A stretch of DNA of 64,000 bases. Source: Corynebacterium sp. CNJ-954 (lineage in GTDB: Bacteria > Actinomycetota > Actinomycetes > Mycobacteriales > Mycobacteriaceae). Of the stretch, positions 41,033 through 51,198 are shown one piece after another. A program made the translations under genes and the position numbers. Position 1 is the first letter of the stretch, and each line of letters begins with the position of its first letter. Location: the NCBI RefSeq assembly GCF_001942345.1, contig NZ_MKKI01000005.1, positions 1-64,000 of the forward strand, given 5' to 3'. The notes beneath the pieces were generated by a model that saw only the letters and a program-made list of their open reading frames with translations, searched no databases and had not been told where the DNA came from.

Positions 41033-43153
41033 TCAGCGGAAGTTGCTGATGATGCCCAGGATGTCCTCCCCGAACTGTTCGACCTTCATCGGGCCGATCC
41101 CCGGCACCTGGACAAGCTCCTGCACCGTGGTCGGTGCCCGGTGGCAGACGGCACACAACGTCGCGTCACTCATCACGACGTAGGCAGGGACATCACGCGA
41201 CTTCGCCATGGCGGTACGCCAACCACGCAGTTCAGTGACCAGGACCTGGTCGATGTCTCCGGCATGGGCGTCACACAGTCCGAGGATGCGCTGCTCCGGG
41301 GTCGTCAGTCGGGCCCCGCAGGTGTCGCAGGCGTCCCGCGGTTTCGACTTCGGTGCCTTCTGGGCCGCAGCACGTTCCGCCTCCCAGGGGACCATCCCGT
41401 CGAGGAAACGCGTCCGGCGGCGGGTCGCCTTCCCGCCGGGCTGCCGGGCCTGTGACCACGACAGGTGGAGATGTTCCCGGGCACGCGTGACCCCGACGTA
41501 CAGGAGCCTGCGTTCCTCCTCGACCGCGTCCTCCGAGTGCGAGCCCTTGAGTGCATGCCGGATGGGAAGCGTCCCGTCGACGAGTCCGACCAGGAAGACC
41601 GCATCCCACTCGAGTCCCTTGGCCGCGTGGACGCTGGCCAGTGTCACACCCTGCATCCGGGGCGGGTTCTTCGCCTGGGCCCTCTCCTTGAGAAGCCCCA
41701 TCAACCCCGGCAGGTCAAGCCCCGGGGTCGTCGCCGTCAGTTCGCCGGCCAGGTCCGCCAGGGCGCTCAACGACTGCCACCGCTGTCGTTCCTGGGCGCC
41801 CTCGGGCTCGGTCGGGGTCAGGCCGACGGGCAGCAGGACGGCCCGGACCTGGTCGACGAGGTTGCCTGCCAGCTGGTCCCGCGCATCATCCTGGTCCTGA
41901 ACCCGGGCACGCGCCTGCACCTGTCGTGCCGCCTGGCTGAGAGCCTGGACCGCCTGACGGATCTCGGCACGCTGGAAGAACCCGTCGCCGCCCTTGACCT
42001 GGTAGGCGATTCCCGCCTGGTCGAGGGCGTACTCGAACGCCGCCGACTGGGCGTTGATGCGGTAGAGCACCGCGATCTCTGCGGCAGGCACGCCCTGCTT
42101 GATGAGTTGGGCGATACGGCGGGCGACGTCGTCGGCCTCGACGGTCTCGTCCGAGTACTCGGAGAACTCGGGGTCCGGACCCGGTGGCCGCTGCCCCTCC
42201 AGAACCAGGCGGGTGCCCGCGGCCCTGCCCTTGGCCTGGCCGATGACACGGTTTGCCAGGTCAACGACCTGCGGGGTGGAACGGTAGTCACGGTGCAGCC
42301 GGACCGTGGTGGAGTCGGGGAATCTCGTGGAGAACCTCAGCAGGTGGTCCGGGGTCGCACCGTTGAAGGAGTAGATCGTCTGGTTGGCGTCACCGACGAC
42401 CGTGAGATCGTCCCGGTCACCGAGCCAGGCGTCCAGGAGCCGCTGCTGCAGGGGTGTCACGTCCTGGTACTCGTCGACGACGAACGTGCGGTAGCGCTCC
42501 CGGAACTCATCGGCGACACCGACCTCCGACTCGAGCAGACCGGCCATGGACTGCAGGAGGTCGTCGAAATCGAGCAGCACCCGGTCCGGTGTGGCTTTCG
42601 CCTGCTCGTACCCTTCGAAGATCTTCACGAACTTCTCGGGGTCCACCGGGCAGTCCCGGCGGTCCGGCCCGATGTGTGACGGGTAGGACGTCGGGGCGAT
42701 CAACGACGCCTTGGACCACTCGATCTCGCCGAGCAGGTCAGCCAGCAACGTGCGGTCCGGTTCCAGCCCGACGGCGCGGGTGATCCTGGCGACCAGTGGA
42801 AACTTCGAATCCAGCAGTTCCCAGGGGGTCTCCCCCATGACCTTGGGCCAGAAGTAGCGCAACTGGTGCATCGCCGCCGCGTGGAACGTCTTCGCCTGCA
42901 CCCGGGCCACACCCATCATGGTGAGCCGTTCCCGCAGTTCCGCCGCCGCCCGGTTGGTGAACGTCACCGCCAGGACATGGTCGGGGTTGACGAACCCCCC
43001 GGACACCAGGTGGGCGATCCGGTGCGTGATCGTCCGGGTCTTGCCGGTGCCGGCGCCGGCGATGATGCTCACCGGGCCGCGGGGTGCGGTAGCGGCCCGG
43101 AGTTGTTCCGGGTCCAGTGCATCCAGGTTGAGCTGGTCGAGTCGTCCTGACAC
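41033..43153 (-). CDS. uvrD2: DNA helicase UvrD2 with HRDC domain
   Basis: 706 residues. Walker A AGAGTGKTRT (33-41), DEYQDVTPLQQR, GDANQTIYSFNGA and HAAKGLEWDAVFLVGLVDGT are the SF1A motifs. After the helicase core a zinc-like set CDTCG...GLCDAH...CAVCH is followed by a C-terminal HRDC domain (VQELVQVPGIGPMKVEQFGE). This layout is the hallmark of actinobacterial UvrD2, which is essential in mycobacteria for its ATPase rather than its unwinding activity. The gene heads a minus-strand cluster in which M. tuberculosis also has nudC and whiB7; neither is present here. Confidence 0.94.
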   Translation of the reverse strand: MSGRLDQLNLDALDPEQLRAATAPRGPVSIIAGAGTGKTRTITHRIAHLVSGGFVNPDHVLAVTFTNRAAAELRERLTMMGVARVQAKTFHAAAMHQLRYFWPKVMGETPWELLDSKFPLVARITRAVGLEPDRTLLADLLGEIEWSKASLIAPTSYPSHIGPDRRDCPVDPEKFVKIFEGYEQAKATPDRVLLDFDDLLQSMAGLLESEVGVADEFRERYRTFVVDEYQDVTPLQQRLLDAWLGDRDDLTVVGDANQTIYSFNGATPDHLLRFSTRFPDSTTVRLHRDYRSTPQVVDLANRVIGQAKGRAAGTRLVLEGQRPPGPDPEFSEYSDETVEADDVARRIAQLIKQGVPAAEIAVLYRINAQSAAFEYALDQAGIAYQVKGGDGFFQRAEIRQAVQALSQAARQVQARARVQDQDDARDQLAGNLVDQVRAVLLPVGLTPTEPEGAQERQRWQSLSALADLAGELTATTPGLDLPGLMGLLKERAQAKNPPRMQGVTLASVHAAKGLEWDAVFLVGLVDGTLPIRHALKGSHSEDAVEEERRLLYVGVTRAREHLHLSWSQARQPGGKATRRRTRFLDGMVPWEAERAAAQKAPKSKPRDACDTCGARLTTPEQRILGLCDAHAGDIDQVLVTELRGWRTAMAKSRDVPAYVVMSDATLCAVCHRAPTTVQELVQVPGIGPMKVEQFGEDILGIISNFR

Positions 43154-43192
43154 GGTTGGTGTTCTCGCCTCCGTCGGGTGAAGTGGTTCAGG

Positions 43193-44269
43193 TCAGTTGG
43201 TGTCGGGGCCGCCGGTGATGCGGCGGATGTAGAGGAGCCTGTCGCCGGGTTCCACTGTTTCCGCCTCCGAGGAGTCGACCCGGTAGAGCACACCCGACCG
43301 CACCACGCCGAGGACGATGTCCTCAAGGTTACGGGGGTTGCCGCCCACCTCGTCCTCCCCCACGACCCGCTCAGCGACGGAGAATCCTTCGTCCGGACTG
43401 AGCAGGTCCTCCATCATTCCGGTCACCGACGGGCTGACGGTGGCCAGCCCCAGCATGCGTCCGGCGGTCTCGGACGAGACGACGACGGAGTCCGCCCCGG
43501 ACTGTCGCAGCAGGTGGGAGTTCTCCGACTCCCGGACCGAGGCCACGATCGTCGCCGAGGCGGCGATCTCCCGCACCGACAGTGTGATCAGCACGGCCGT
43601 GTCATCCTGGTTGGGTGCCACGACCACGGCCCTGGCACGGGTCACCCCCGCGAGTTTCAGGACGTCCGAGCGCGTGGCCTGCCCCTGGACGGTGACCAGG
43701 CCCCGCGAGGAGGCGTGGGTGAGCGCCTCAGGGTCGGAGTCGACGACGACGATCTGGGAGGACGGTACGCCGTCGGCGAGCAGTGCGGTCGTCGCCGCCC
43801 GGCCTTTGGTCCCGTACCCGATGACGACGGTGTGGTTGCGCATGTGCCTTCTCCAACGGCGGATCTGCAGGGTCTTGCGGGATTCCTCGGTGAGCACCGA
43901 CAGTGTCGTGCCGACCAGGAGGATCAGGAAGATGACCCGCATCGGTGTGATGACGAGGATGTTGACCAGCCGTGCAGACTGGGTGACCGGTGTGATGTCA
44001 CCGTAGCCGGTCGTGGACAGGGACACGGCTGAATAGTAGACGGCGTCGAGGAAGGTGACGACGCCGGTGTAACCGTCCCGGTCGATGTAGACCACGGCCG
44101 AGGAGACGAAGATCAGGGCCAGGGCGTAGAACATCCGCCGGCTGATCAGCCACCACGGGCTGACCGGCGCACTGGCCGGGATGTTGATGATCTTGATCAG
44201 TGACCGGGGAGGGAGGGCGTCGATGTCCGAGTCGGACCGGAACCGGTCCCTGAGCCTGTCGTTCACCAC
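43193..44269 (-). CDS. Potassium channel with RCK (TrkA-N/TrkA-C) domains
   Basis: 358 residues. Two membrane helices flank the pore loop with the selectivity filter STTGYGDITP (about 85-95). The cytoplasmic part has a TrkA-N Rossmann domain beginning HTVVIGYGTKGRAATTALLA and a TrkA-C domain near the end. It should form a tetrameric, ligand-gated K+ channel like MthK. The start overlaps the adnB stop by seven bases (GTGGTGA), so the channel is translated from the helicase-nuclease mRNA. M. tuberculosis has the same pairing (Rv3200c-Rv3201c). Confidence 0.92.
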   Translation of the reverse strand: MVNDRLRDRFRSDSDIDALPPRSLIKIINIPASAPVSPWWLISRRMFYALALIFVSSAVVYIDRDGYTGVVTFLDAVYYSAVSLSTTGYGDITPVTQSARLVNILVITPMRVIFLILLVGTTLSVLTEESRKTLQIRRWRRHMRNHTVVIGYGTKGRAATTALLADGVPSSQIVVVDSDPEALTHASSRGLVTVQGQATRSDVLKLAGVTRARAVVVAPNQDDTAVLITLSVREIAASATIVASVRESENSHLLRQSGADSVVVSSETAGRMLGLATVSPSVTGMMEDLLSPDEGFSVAERVVGEDEVGGNPRNLEDIVLGVVRSGVLYRVDSSEAETVEPGDRLLYIRRITGGPDTN

Positions 44270-47200
44270 TGCTGCCCATCCCTGTCTCGACTGCCCGCTG
44301 CACCGTCGCCGTGGTCCTGGCCGATCAGTGCGGCCAGTTGCTCTGATGTCGGCAGTGTACCCGGTTCATAGGTCTCGTTGGAGAGCACGTAGTGGAAGGC
44401 GGCCCGGACGGACGTCGGAGACACCGGATGTCCCAGTCGGACAGACTGGACCTTCGCCCATGCCAGACGGTAGACGGCCAGTTGCAGCTCGGCGGAGGCG
44501 AGCTCGGCCCCGCTGGGACGGCGTCCGGTCTTCCAGTCGACCACGAACCACCCGTCGCCGTCCCGGAAGACGGCGTCGATACGTCCTTCGAAGACGTGGC
44601 CGGCGAGGGTGACCGAGTAGGCGCCTTCCACGGTCTCGGGGGTGCGCTGCGCCCAGTCGCTGTCGAGGAAGCGTTGTTTGAGGTGGTCCAGTGCCGGATC
44701 GGTCAGGGTCGCGTCTGCGGCACCGGGCAGGTCGTCCTCGTCGAGGAGACTCGCGACGCCGTAGTGCTTCTCGACCCAGTTGTGGAAGGCGGTCCCCCGT
44801 TTCGTGTACGGGCGCGGCTCCATCGGCACCGGCCGCCGTCGGCGCCGGGCGAACTCGGCACGGTCCCGCGACAACGACACCGCTTCTGTCGCGGTGAGGC
44901 GTGCCCCCAGCGGGACGACGACTTCCGGGACCGCGCTGGCACGGTACTCGTCGATGAGCACGCTGGTCTCCTGCGCCCACTGTTCCGCAAGCGTCCCCAC
45001 GTCCGGGGGGCGTCGGTCCGACTCTGCGGTGGTGATCCCCTCCCGTGCCGTCCGCACCCTCCGGATGCCGTCTGCCACAGCCGCCGCCCCTCCCACATCC
45101 GGATCCGTGAGGACGGGGCGCGGCCACACCGCTGTCGGCGCAGCAGGTGCTTCGCGGTGGACCCCGGCGATGAGGTCATTGCGGGCGGCAGGGTTGTCCG
45201 GCACCATCACCTGGTCTTCCCGGTGGTGGGGCCCCTTCTCCAGGCGCCGCAGCTCTGTCTTGGAGTACTCCATGCCGAGGTCGGACCAGGTGACGACCGA
45301 TTCCGGATGACCGGCCCTGGCACGGTCACGCAGAAGAGTGAGCGCGACGGAGGGGTCGACGGGTTTCCTGTCGGCGTTGTTGAATGCCGCGCCACTGACC
45401 AGCAGGGTCTGTTCACTGCGGGTGACGGCGACGTAGAACAGGCGGTCATCCTCCTGTGCACCGTGCACACCGAGCTCGACCTTGAACCTGTCCTGCGCCT
45501 CCACCACGCCCTTGCGGTCCTCGACATCACTGAGATCCAGCACCGGTGCACCGGTGGCGTCGTCCGGACCGGTGGCGGCGTCCCCACGCAACCCCGACGG
45601 CAGGATCCGTGCATTGGTCGTCCACGACGTCACGCCGGGACGTTTGACGGCGTCGGCGTAGGTCTTGCGGGTGGCGTGGGGAACCACCACGATCTCCCAT
45701 TCCAGCCCCTTGGCCTTGTGCACCGTGAGCAACTGGACGCAGTCGGTCCGTACCTCCACTTCCCCGGGGTCGAGGCCCTTCTCGCGGGCAGAGGCCGAGC
45801 GCAGGTAGTCGACCAGGGCGGCGGGGCTCGATGCGCTGAGTTCGGAGAATGACCGGACCACCTCGGCGAATCTGTCGAGGTGGCTGGTGCCGATCGACCG
45901 GTCGGAACTGCGGTGGTAGCGCGTGAGGACCTCAGTGCGGATCCCGGTCATGTTCTCGATGTCGGCGACCAGGTCTGTGAGCGGTTTGGCCAGGGAATGC
46001 CGACGTAGGAACCGCAGTTCCCGTCCGAGTTCACCGAGTCGGCGGGCTCCTTCGGCGGACATCCCGAAGTCCTCCATACCTCGCAGGTCTGCCAGTGCCT
46101 CGGCCAGGCCGACAGACACTCTGTTGCTGTCACGGTCGATCTCGGCGAGCCTGCGGCGCACGGTCGCCAACGCCGGGGAGTCACCGGGCTGCCCGGTGAC
46201 CAGGGCTGTGAGACCTCCCGCGTCGGATAAGCCGCCGGAAGCACCGGCCATGTCGCCGTCCGCCGGGCGTGCGTCCCGGCGTGACAGCTGGTCGACGCGA
46301 CGGGCAAGCGCGAGCAGGTCGGCCGCGCCGATGTTCCAACGCACCCCGGTGACCAGTCGGAGCAGGGCGATGTCGTCGCCGGGGTCGACGAGGACCCGGA
46401 GCGTGGCAAACACGTCCGTGACCTCAGGAACGTCGAGCAGTCCCGGGCCGGCGGTCATGTCGACGGGAACACCCCTGGCGCGCAGCAGGTCGTGGATCGG
46501 TTGAGCGTCGGCGTTCTTCCGCAACAGGACAGCGGCGGAGAAGGGCGCGCCGCCGTTCTCCTTCTGTTCCCGGTGCTCCCGGTAGCGCGCCGCCAGGTCG
46601 TCGGCGAGCCAGTCGAGTTCCTCTTCGCGGGTGTCGAACCAGCCGAGTTTCACCTCACCGGTCCCGGCGCCGGGGCGTGCCGACAGTGGCGACACCATGG
46701 GGGTGTCCGTGTTCATCGACCACCTCGACACCGTGTTCGCCAGATCCAGGACCCGCGCGGGGTTACGCCACGAGGTGGTGAGTTCGAGTATCGGCGCAGG
46801 GCCGGCGACGGTCGGGAAATCGGTGCGGAAATGGGCGAGGTTGGCCGCGGTCGCCCCACGGAAACCGTAGATGGACTGCATCGGGTCACCCACGGCGGTG
46901 ACGGTCAGTGCAGGGTCGGCGCCGTTGCCGAAGAGGTTCTGCAGCAGCACCCGTTGTGCATGGCCGGTGTCCTGGTACTCGTCGAGCATCACGACCCGGA
47001 AACGACGCCGCTGTGCCTCCCCGACGCGGTCGTGGGACCGGACAAGTTGGGCTGCCTTGGACATCTGCTGTCCGAAGGTCATGAGGTTGCGTTCGCTGAG
47101 CGTGTCCCGGTAGGCGGCGACCAGCTCCAGCAGTTCCCGGCGGTACGTCAGGGCACCGTTGATCGAGTCCAGGGTGGCGTCGACGCCCTTGAGTGCCTTG

Positions 47201-47835
47201 CCGTCCCGGTCCGGTAGTCCGTCGATCTCGGCGGCGGTGACACGGCACTCCTCGGCGACCCGGTCGATACCGACCAGGTGGTTGTCCATCTCATCGGCGA
47301 GATCGAGCATGTCATCGATGATCGACGGCAACGACCGCGCGGTGGTGAAGCCGGTCGGCCAGTCACTGACGACGTCGCGGGCGATCATCCACCGTTCCGT
47401 GTCCGAGATGATGCGCCCGGCGGGCTCCATCGGCAGCAGGAGACCGTATTCGCGCACGACCGATCCGGCGTAGGCGTCGTAGGTGGACACGGTGGGGACG
47501 ATGTTGTGCAGTGCCTCGTGGCGGGGGTCGTCCACGGGGAGGGTGTCCAGAAACCCTGAGTCGGCGAGTGTCTGCAGCCGCCGGCGGATCCGTTGGCCCA
47601 GTTCCCGCGCCGCCTTCCTCGTGAACGTCAGTCCAAGCACCTGTTCCGGGGCGACGATGCCGTTGGCGACGAGCCAGACGACGCGTGCCGCCATCGTCTC
47701 GGTCTTTCCTGCCCCGGCCCCGGCGACGACGAGAGTCGGGCCCGGCTGCGCTCCGATGACGGCGGCCTGCTGCGGTGTCGGGCCGAACTGCTGGCCCAGC
47801 ATCGTCGACAGTTCATTCGGGCTGATCGTGCCCAT
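44263..47835 (-). CDS. adnB: AdnB subunit, helicase-nuclease for double-strand break repair
   Basis: 1190 residues. UvrD-type motor: Walker A AGAGAGKTETMA (38-49), MLDEYQDTGHAQRV, GDPMQSIYGFRGA and VHKAKGLEWEIVVV. The C-terminal RecB-like nuclease domain has FEGRIDAVFRDGDGWFVVDW then KTGRRPSGAELASAELQLAV, with the metal-binding Asp and Lys. AdnA and AdnB form the heterodimer that resects double-strand breaks in mycobacteria and corynebacteria, taking the place of RecBCD/AddAB. The ATG follows the adnA TAG directly, with no gap. The gene overlaps the K+ channel gene downstream. Confidence 0.93.
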   Translation of the reverse strand: MGTISPNELSTMLGQQFGPTPQQAAVIGAQPGPTLVVAGAGAGKTETMAARVVWLVANGIVAPEQVLGLTFTRKAARELGQRIRRRLQTLADSGFLDTLPVDDPRHEALHNIVPTVSTYDAYAGSVVREYGLLLPMEPAGRIISDTERWMIARDVVSDWPTGFTTARSLPSIIDDMLDLADEMDNHLVGIDRVAEECRVTAAEIDGLPDRDGKALKGVDATLDSINGALTYRRELLELVAAYRDTLSERNLMTFGQQMSKAAQLVRSHDRVGEAQRRRFRVVMLDEYQDTGHAQRVLLQNLFGNGADPALTVTAVGDPMQSIYGFRGATAANLAHFRTDFPTVAGPAPILELTTSWRNPARVLDLANTVSRWSMNTDTPMVSPLSARPGAGTGEVKLGWFDTREEELDWLADDLAARYREHREQKENGGAPFSAAVLLRKNADAQPIHDLLRARGVPVDMTAGPGLLDVPEVTDVFATLRVLVDPGDDIALLRLVTGVRWNIGAADLLALARRVDQLSRRDARPADGDMAGASGGLSDAGGLTALVTGQPGDSPALATVRRRLAEIDRDSNRVSVGLAEALADLRGMEDFGMSAEGARRLGELGRELRFLRRHSLAKPLTDLVADIENMTGIRTEVLTRYHRSSDRSIGTSHLDRFAEVVRSFSELSASSPAALVDYLRSASAREKGLDPGEVEVRTDCVQLLTVHKAKGLEWEIVVVPHATRKTYADAVKRPGVTSWTTNARILPSGLRGDAATGPDDATGAPVLDLSDVEDRKGVVEAQDRFKVELGVHGAQEDDRLFYVAVTRSEQTLLVSGAAFNNADRKPVDPSVALTLLRDRARAGHPESVVTWSDLGMEYSKTELRRLEKGPHHREDQVMVPDNPAARNDLIAGVHREAPAAPTAVWPRPVLTDPDVGGAAAVADGIRRVRTAREGITTAESDRRPPDVGTLAEQWAQETSVLIDEYRASAVPEVVVPLGARLTATEAVSLSRDRAEFARRRRRPVPMEPRPYTKRGTAFHNWVEKHYGVASLLDEDDLPGAADATLTDPALDHLKQRFLDSDWAQRTPETVEGAYSVTLAGHVFEGRIDAVFRDGDGWFVVDWKTGRRPSGAELASAELQLAVYRLAWAKVQSVRLGHPVSPTSVRAAFHYVLSNETYEPGTLPTSEQLAALIGQDHGDGAAGSRDRDGQQW

Positions 47836-50800
47836 CTAGATCACCTGCTCCCCTGCCCGGCAGGCCGGGCACAGACATGCGTAGTCGGAGGACTCGCAGT
47901 TCTCCGCGGTCGCGCGGAACACCGGGCCCGCCACTCTGGTGGCGGCGTCGACGGCCAGCGCCCGGAACTCCTCCAGCTCCGCGGTGCTCATGGCCGCCTG
48001 TTGCAGCACCGTGACGGTGGCGGTGTCGCGACGCGGGTACACCAGCATCGCCCCGTCGGGCGTCATGCCTGGTTCACCGTCGATGAGCAGCTGGTAGGCG
48101 GCCAACTGCCGGCTCTCCGCAGCCTCCTTCTTCGTCTTGGCGGTGCGCCCGGTCTTGAAGTCGACGACAGTGGACCGGCCTGCCGCGTCGGTCTCGACAC
48201 GGTCCGTCCGCCCGGCGAGGACGATCGGCAGTCCACCCTCGGTCGTCCCGATCGTCCGCTCCAGCGTGCGCTCCACCTCCACCGTCCTGCCGAGCCCCTC
48301 CCGTTCCAGGATCCACGCGTAGAGACGGTCCACTGCGGTGAGACAGCTCTCCGTGAGAGGGACGGCTGTCCATTCCGGGCCGTCCACGAGATGGGGGACG
48401 GCGTCGGCGACGATGGCGCGGGCGTCGTCGTAGCCGAGCCCGGTGGCGAATCCCTCGGCGACGGCATGGATGAGCACACCGACCTTCATCTGTTCGGTTG
48501 CCGCCCCTCCGGTGAGTCCACGGAGGAAAGCGACCGTGTCGCAGCCGTCGTCGAGGGTCTCGAGGGTGGTGGGGCTGATCCGGACGGCAGGGGCGGCCTC
48601 CCCACGGGGTGGCGCGACGGCAGGGGCGGTGGTCGACGGTGGTGCGGTCCCCCACCACTGGTCGGGGTCGGCACCGTAGACCCCGGCCTCCGCCAGGCGG
48701 GCAAGGTTGTACGCGGCCGCGTCACGTTCGTGACCGGCCCGATTCCCGTCACAGACGACGTCACGGAGTTCGGCGATCAACGGTTCCAACGCGAGCACCC
48801 TCGGCAGCGCCGAGGCCGATGCCTCAGGACCAGCCGTCCCCCCTGCGGTTTCCGTCGTATGCTCCGGACTCCCCTCCGACTCGGTTCCTGCTGCGACGGC
48901 CTCCTCGATCTCCTCGAGGAAACGTGAGGGGACGCTGGTGTCGTCTCCGGCGGCGTCAACGGCGGTCACGAGGGTACGCAACCGCGCTCGCGAGACCGCC
49001 AGGAGGAACAGGCGACGTTCCTCGGACAATGCAGCGGCCGCACGGGACACCGGAATGTCCGGCGAGATGCCGCGGTCGATGAGGTCGACGAGTTCCTGCT
49101 GTCCGAACAGTCCCCCCACGGTCGGTCCGGCCGGCCAGCTGTCCTCCTGGACCCCGGCAACGACCACCACCGCCCACTGCCGTCCCGCTGCCGCGTGTGC
49201 GGGAAGGATCTCGACAGCGTCGGGACGGACACCGCGACGGTCTCGTCCTCCGGTGGGCAGTTCCTGGGACCGGACATCCTCCAGGAAGGTCTCGAGGGTG
49301 ACCGTGGGAGTGCGTTCCACGACATCACCGGCCAGGTCGAACAAGCTCATGACTGCGTCGAGGTCCCGGTCGGCCTGTGATCCGAGCGTACCGCCGCGCA
49401 ACGCCTGGACCTGGAGGGAGCTGGAGAGGTCTGCGGCCTGCCAGACCGCCCACAGCACCGCCTCGACCGGCGATGTCGCCGTCCGCTGCCCCAACGCCGT
49501 CCGCCCCGCCTCGATGACCTGGGCAACGCGCTCGATGACCTGGTGTTCGCGAGGACCGAAGCGGCTCGTCCAGAGTTCTCTTTCCTCGGGCTCCGCCTGT
49601 CCGGTGACGATCGCGGTGACGGCGTCCATTGCACGCATCCCGGTGCCGGTCAGCAGCGGGGCGACCGCCCGCTCGACCCGACGCAGCATCACCGGGTCGG
49701 CCCCACCGATGGGGCTCTCGATGAGCTGCTGCATCTCAACGCCACTCAGGGGACGCACGAGCGCGTCGAGCGCGAGCAGAATCACCCTGACCAACGGCTG
49801 GTCCGCCAGGACAACGCTGGTGGGGTCGACTTTGACAGGCACCCCGTGGGAGAGCAACGCGCGCCGAAGGACCGGGATGTCCGCGGTCGAACGCACGACG
49901 ACGGCGATGTCGTCCCACGGCACCCCGTCGACGACATGGGCCCGCCTGATCTCATCGGTGACGACGAGGGTGTCCGCCGTCCGGGACGGCGAACGCCGCA
50001 CCGCGAGCCCGGCAGGCACCTCGTCGGTCTTTCCTTCGCGCAGCGTCACCCGTGTGGGTTGGGCGGGCAGACGGTTCTCCAGGAGGTTCACGGCCACCAC
50101 GAGTTCCCCGGGCAGACGGTGTGAGCGGGAGAGGACGACGCGGCGGTCCTCGTCAGCGGCGATACCGGTGAGGAAGGATTCGTCCGCACCACGGAAATGG
50201 AAGACGCACTGGTCCGGATCTCCGGCGACGAGGCTGCGGACGCCGGGGACCATGAACCGGGAGATGAACTGGCCCGATGCCGGGTCGAGGTTGTGCGCGT
50301 CGTCGACCAGCACGAGACGTACCTTGTCCCGGTGCCGCTCCAGCGCCTCCGGATGGTCGTCGAGGACGGCAAGTGTGGTGTGCAGCAGTTCGGACGCGTT
50401 GAGGTTGTTGGTGGCCGACAGTGCCTGGATCTGCCCGTACTCACGGAGGAAGTCCCCGGCGGCCGACCACATCGGCTCGTCGTACCGGGCACCGAGACCG
50501 GACAGGGCCGTCGCGTCGATCCCGCGTTCGGCCGCGCGCAGCAGGAGATCACGGAGCTGGCGTGCGAATCCCACCAGTGGCAGTGCCGGACGGATGTCCT
50601 CGGGCCATTGCCCGGTGCCGTCCTCGGCGTGACCGCGGAGCAGGGTCCGGATCTGCAGGTCATGTTCCGCACCCGTCATCAGGCGGGGCTGCGGTGTCCG
50701 GCCCGCCTGATCCTCCTGCGCCACGGCACGCAGGAAGGCGAACGCCCATGAGTGCACGGAGCGCACCATTGTCCCTGTCGTGGCGTAGTCCTCCCGGGAC

Positions 50801-51195
50801 CGCACCGCCTCGGTGATCTGGTCGCGCAGCGCCCCGGCGGCCTCCTTCGACGGCGCCACGACCATCACCTCGTCGGCGGTTCCCCCGCTGTCGAGGAAAT
50901 CCACGACAGTGTCGACGAGCAGTGAGGTCTTGCCCGTGCCGGGCCCACCCAGCACCGAGTACGGCAGGCGGGTGTCCAGCCTCTCGTCGCCGGACACGAG
51001 TGCTGACGCCAGGCCGTCCCACCGGCGGGTCGCACGTGGCTCTCCACCGCTGTCCGCCTGAGCCGTGGCAGTCCCGGTGTCAGTCCCGGTGTCCAGGCGC
51101 ACGTCCACGGTTCCCGCTGAACCGATGCGGCGCCGGAGCTCCGCGTCCTCCCTGGCGACCTGGCGGGTACGTCCCGTGGCTGTACCGTCGTCCAC
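47836..51195 (-). CDS. adnA: AdnA subunit, helicase-nuclease for double-strand break repair
   Basis: 1119 residues. Walker A GGPGTGKTSLL (83-93) and Walker B LVLVDDAHNLDP form the motor. The C-terminal nuclease domain has STVVDFKTGRTAKTKKEAAE and RQLAAYQLLIDG. The last 25 residues carry four cysteines, C-x6-C-x-C-x2-C in ENCESSDYACLCPACRAG, which resemble the Fe-S clamp of AddB/AdnA nucleases. It is upstream of adnB, as in mycobacteria (Rv3202c-Rv3201c). The GTG start is three bases after the stop of the preceding gene, so the set TIGR02569-adnA-adnB-channel is one operon. Confidence 0.92.
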   Translation of the reverse strand: MDDGTATGRTRQVAREDAELRRRIGSAGTVDVRLDTGTDTGTATAQADSGGEPRATRRWDGLASALVSGDERLDTRLPYSVLGGPGTGKTSLLVDTVVDFLDSGGTADEVMVVAPSKEAAGALRDQITEAVRSREDYATTGTMVRSVHSWAFAFLRAVAQEDQAGRTPQPRLMTGAEHDLQIRTLLRGHAEDGTGQWPEDIRPALPLVGFARQLRDLLLRAAERGIDATALSGLGARYDEPMWSAAGDFLREYGQIQALSATNNLNASELLHTTLAVLDDHPEALERHRDKVRLVLVDDAHNLDPASGQFISRFMVPGVRSLVAGDPDQCVFHFRGADESFLTGIAADEDRRVVLSRSHRLPGELVVAVNLLENRLPAQPTRVTLREGKTDEVPAGLAVRRSPSRTADTLVVTDEIRRAHVVDGVPWDDIAVVVRSTADIPVLRRALLSHGVPVKVDPTSVVLADQPLVRVILLALDALVRPLSGVEMQQLIESPIGGADPVMLRRVERAVAPLLTGTGMRAMDAVTAIVTGQAEPEERELWTSRFGPREHQVIERVAQVIEAGRTALGQRTATSPVEAVLWAVWQAADLSSSLQVQALRGGTLGSQADRDLDAVMSLFDLAGDVVERTPTVTLETFLEDVRSQELPTGGRDRRGVRPDAVEILPAHAAAGRQWAVVVVAGVQEDSWPAGPTVGGLFGQQELVDLIDRGISPDIPVSRAAAALSEERRLFLLAVSRARLRTLVTAVDAAGDDTSVPSRFLEEIEEAVAAGTESEGSPEHTTETAGGTAGPEASASALPRVLALEPLIAELRDVVCDGNRAGHERDAAAYNLARLAEAGVYGADPDQWWGTAPPSTTAPAVAPPRGEAAPAVRISPTTLETLDDGCDTVAFLRGLTGGAATEQMKVGVLIHAVAEGFATGLGYDDARAIVADAVPHLVDGPEWTAVPLTESCLTAVDRLYAWILEREGLGRTVEVERTLERTIGTTEGGLPIVLAGRTDRVETDAAGRSTVVDFKTGRTAKTKKEAAESRQLAAYQLLIDGEPGMTPDGAMLVYPRRDTATVTVLQQAAMSTAELEEFRALAVDAATRVAGPVFRATAENCESSDYACLCPACRAGEQVI

Positions 51196-51198
51196 GAC

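Noticed and set aside
41465..42679. 404-codon open frame opposite uvrD2
   Set aside because: Antisense shadow of a well-supported gene.
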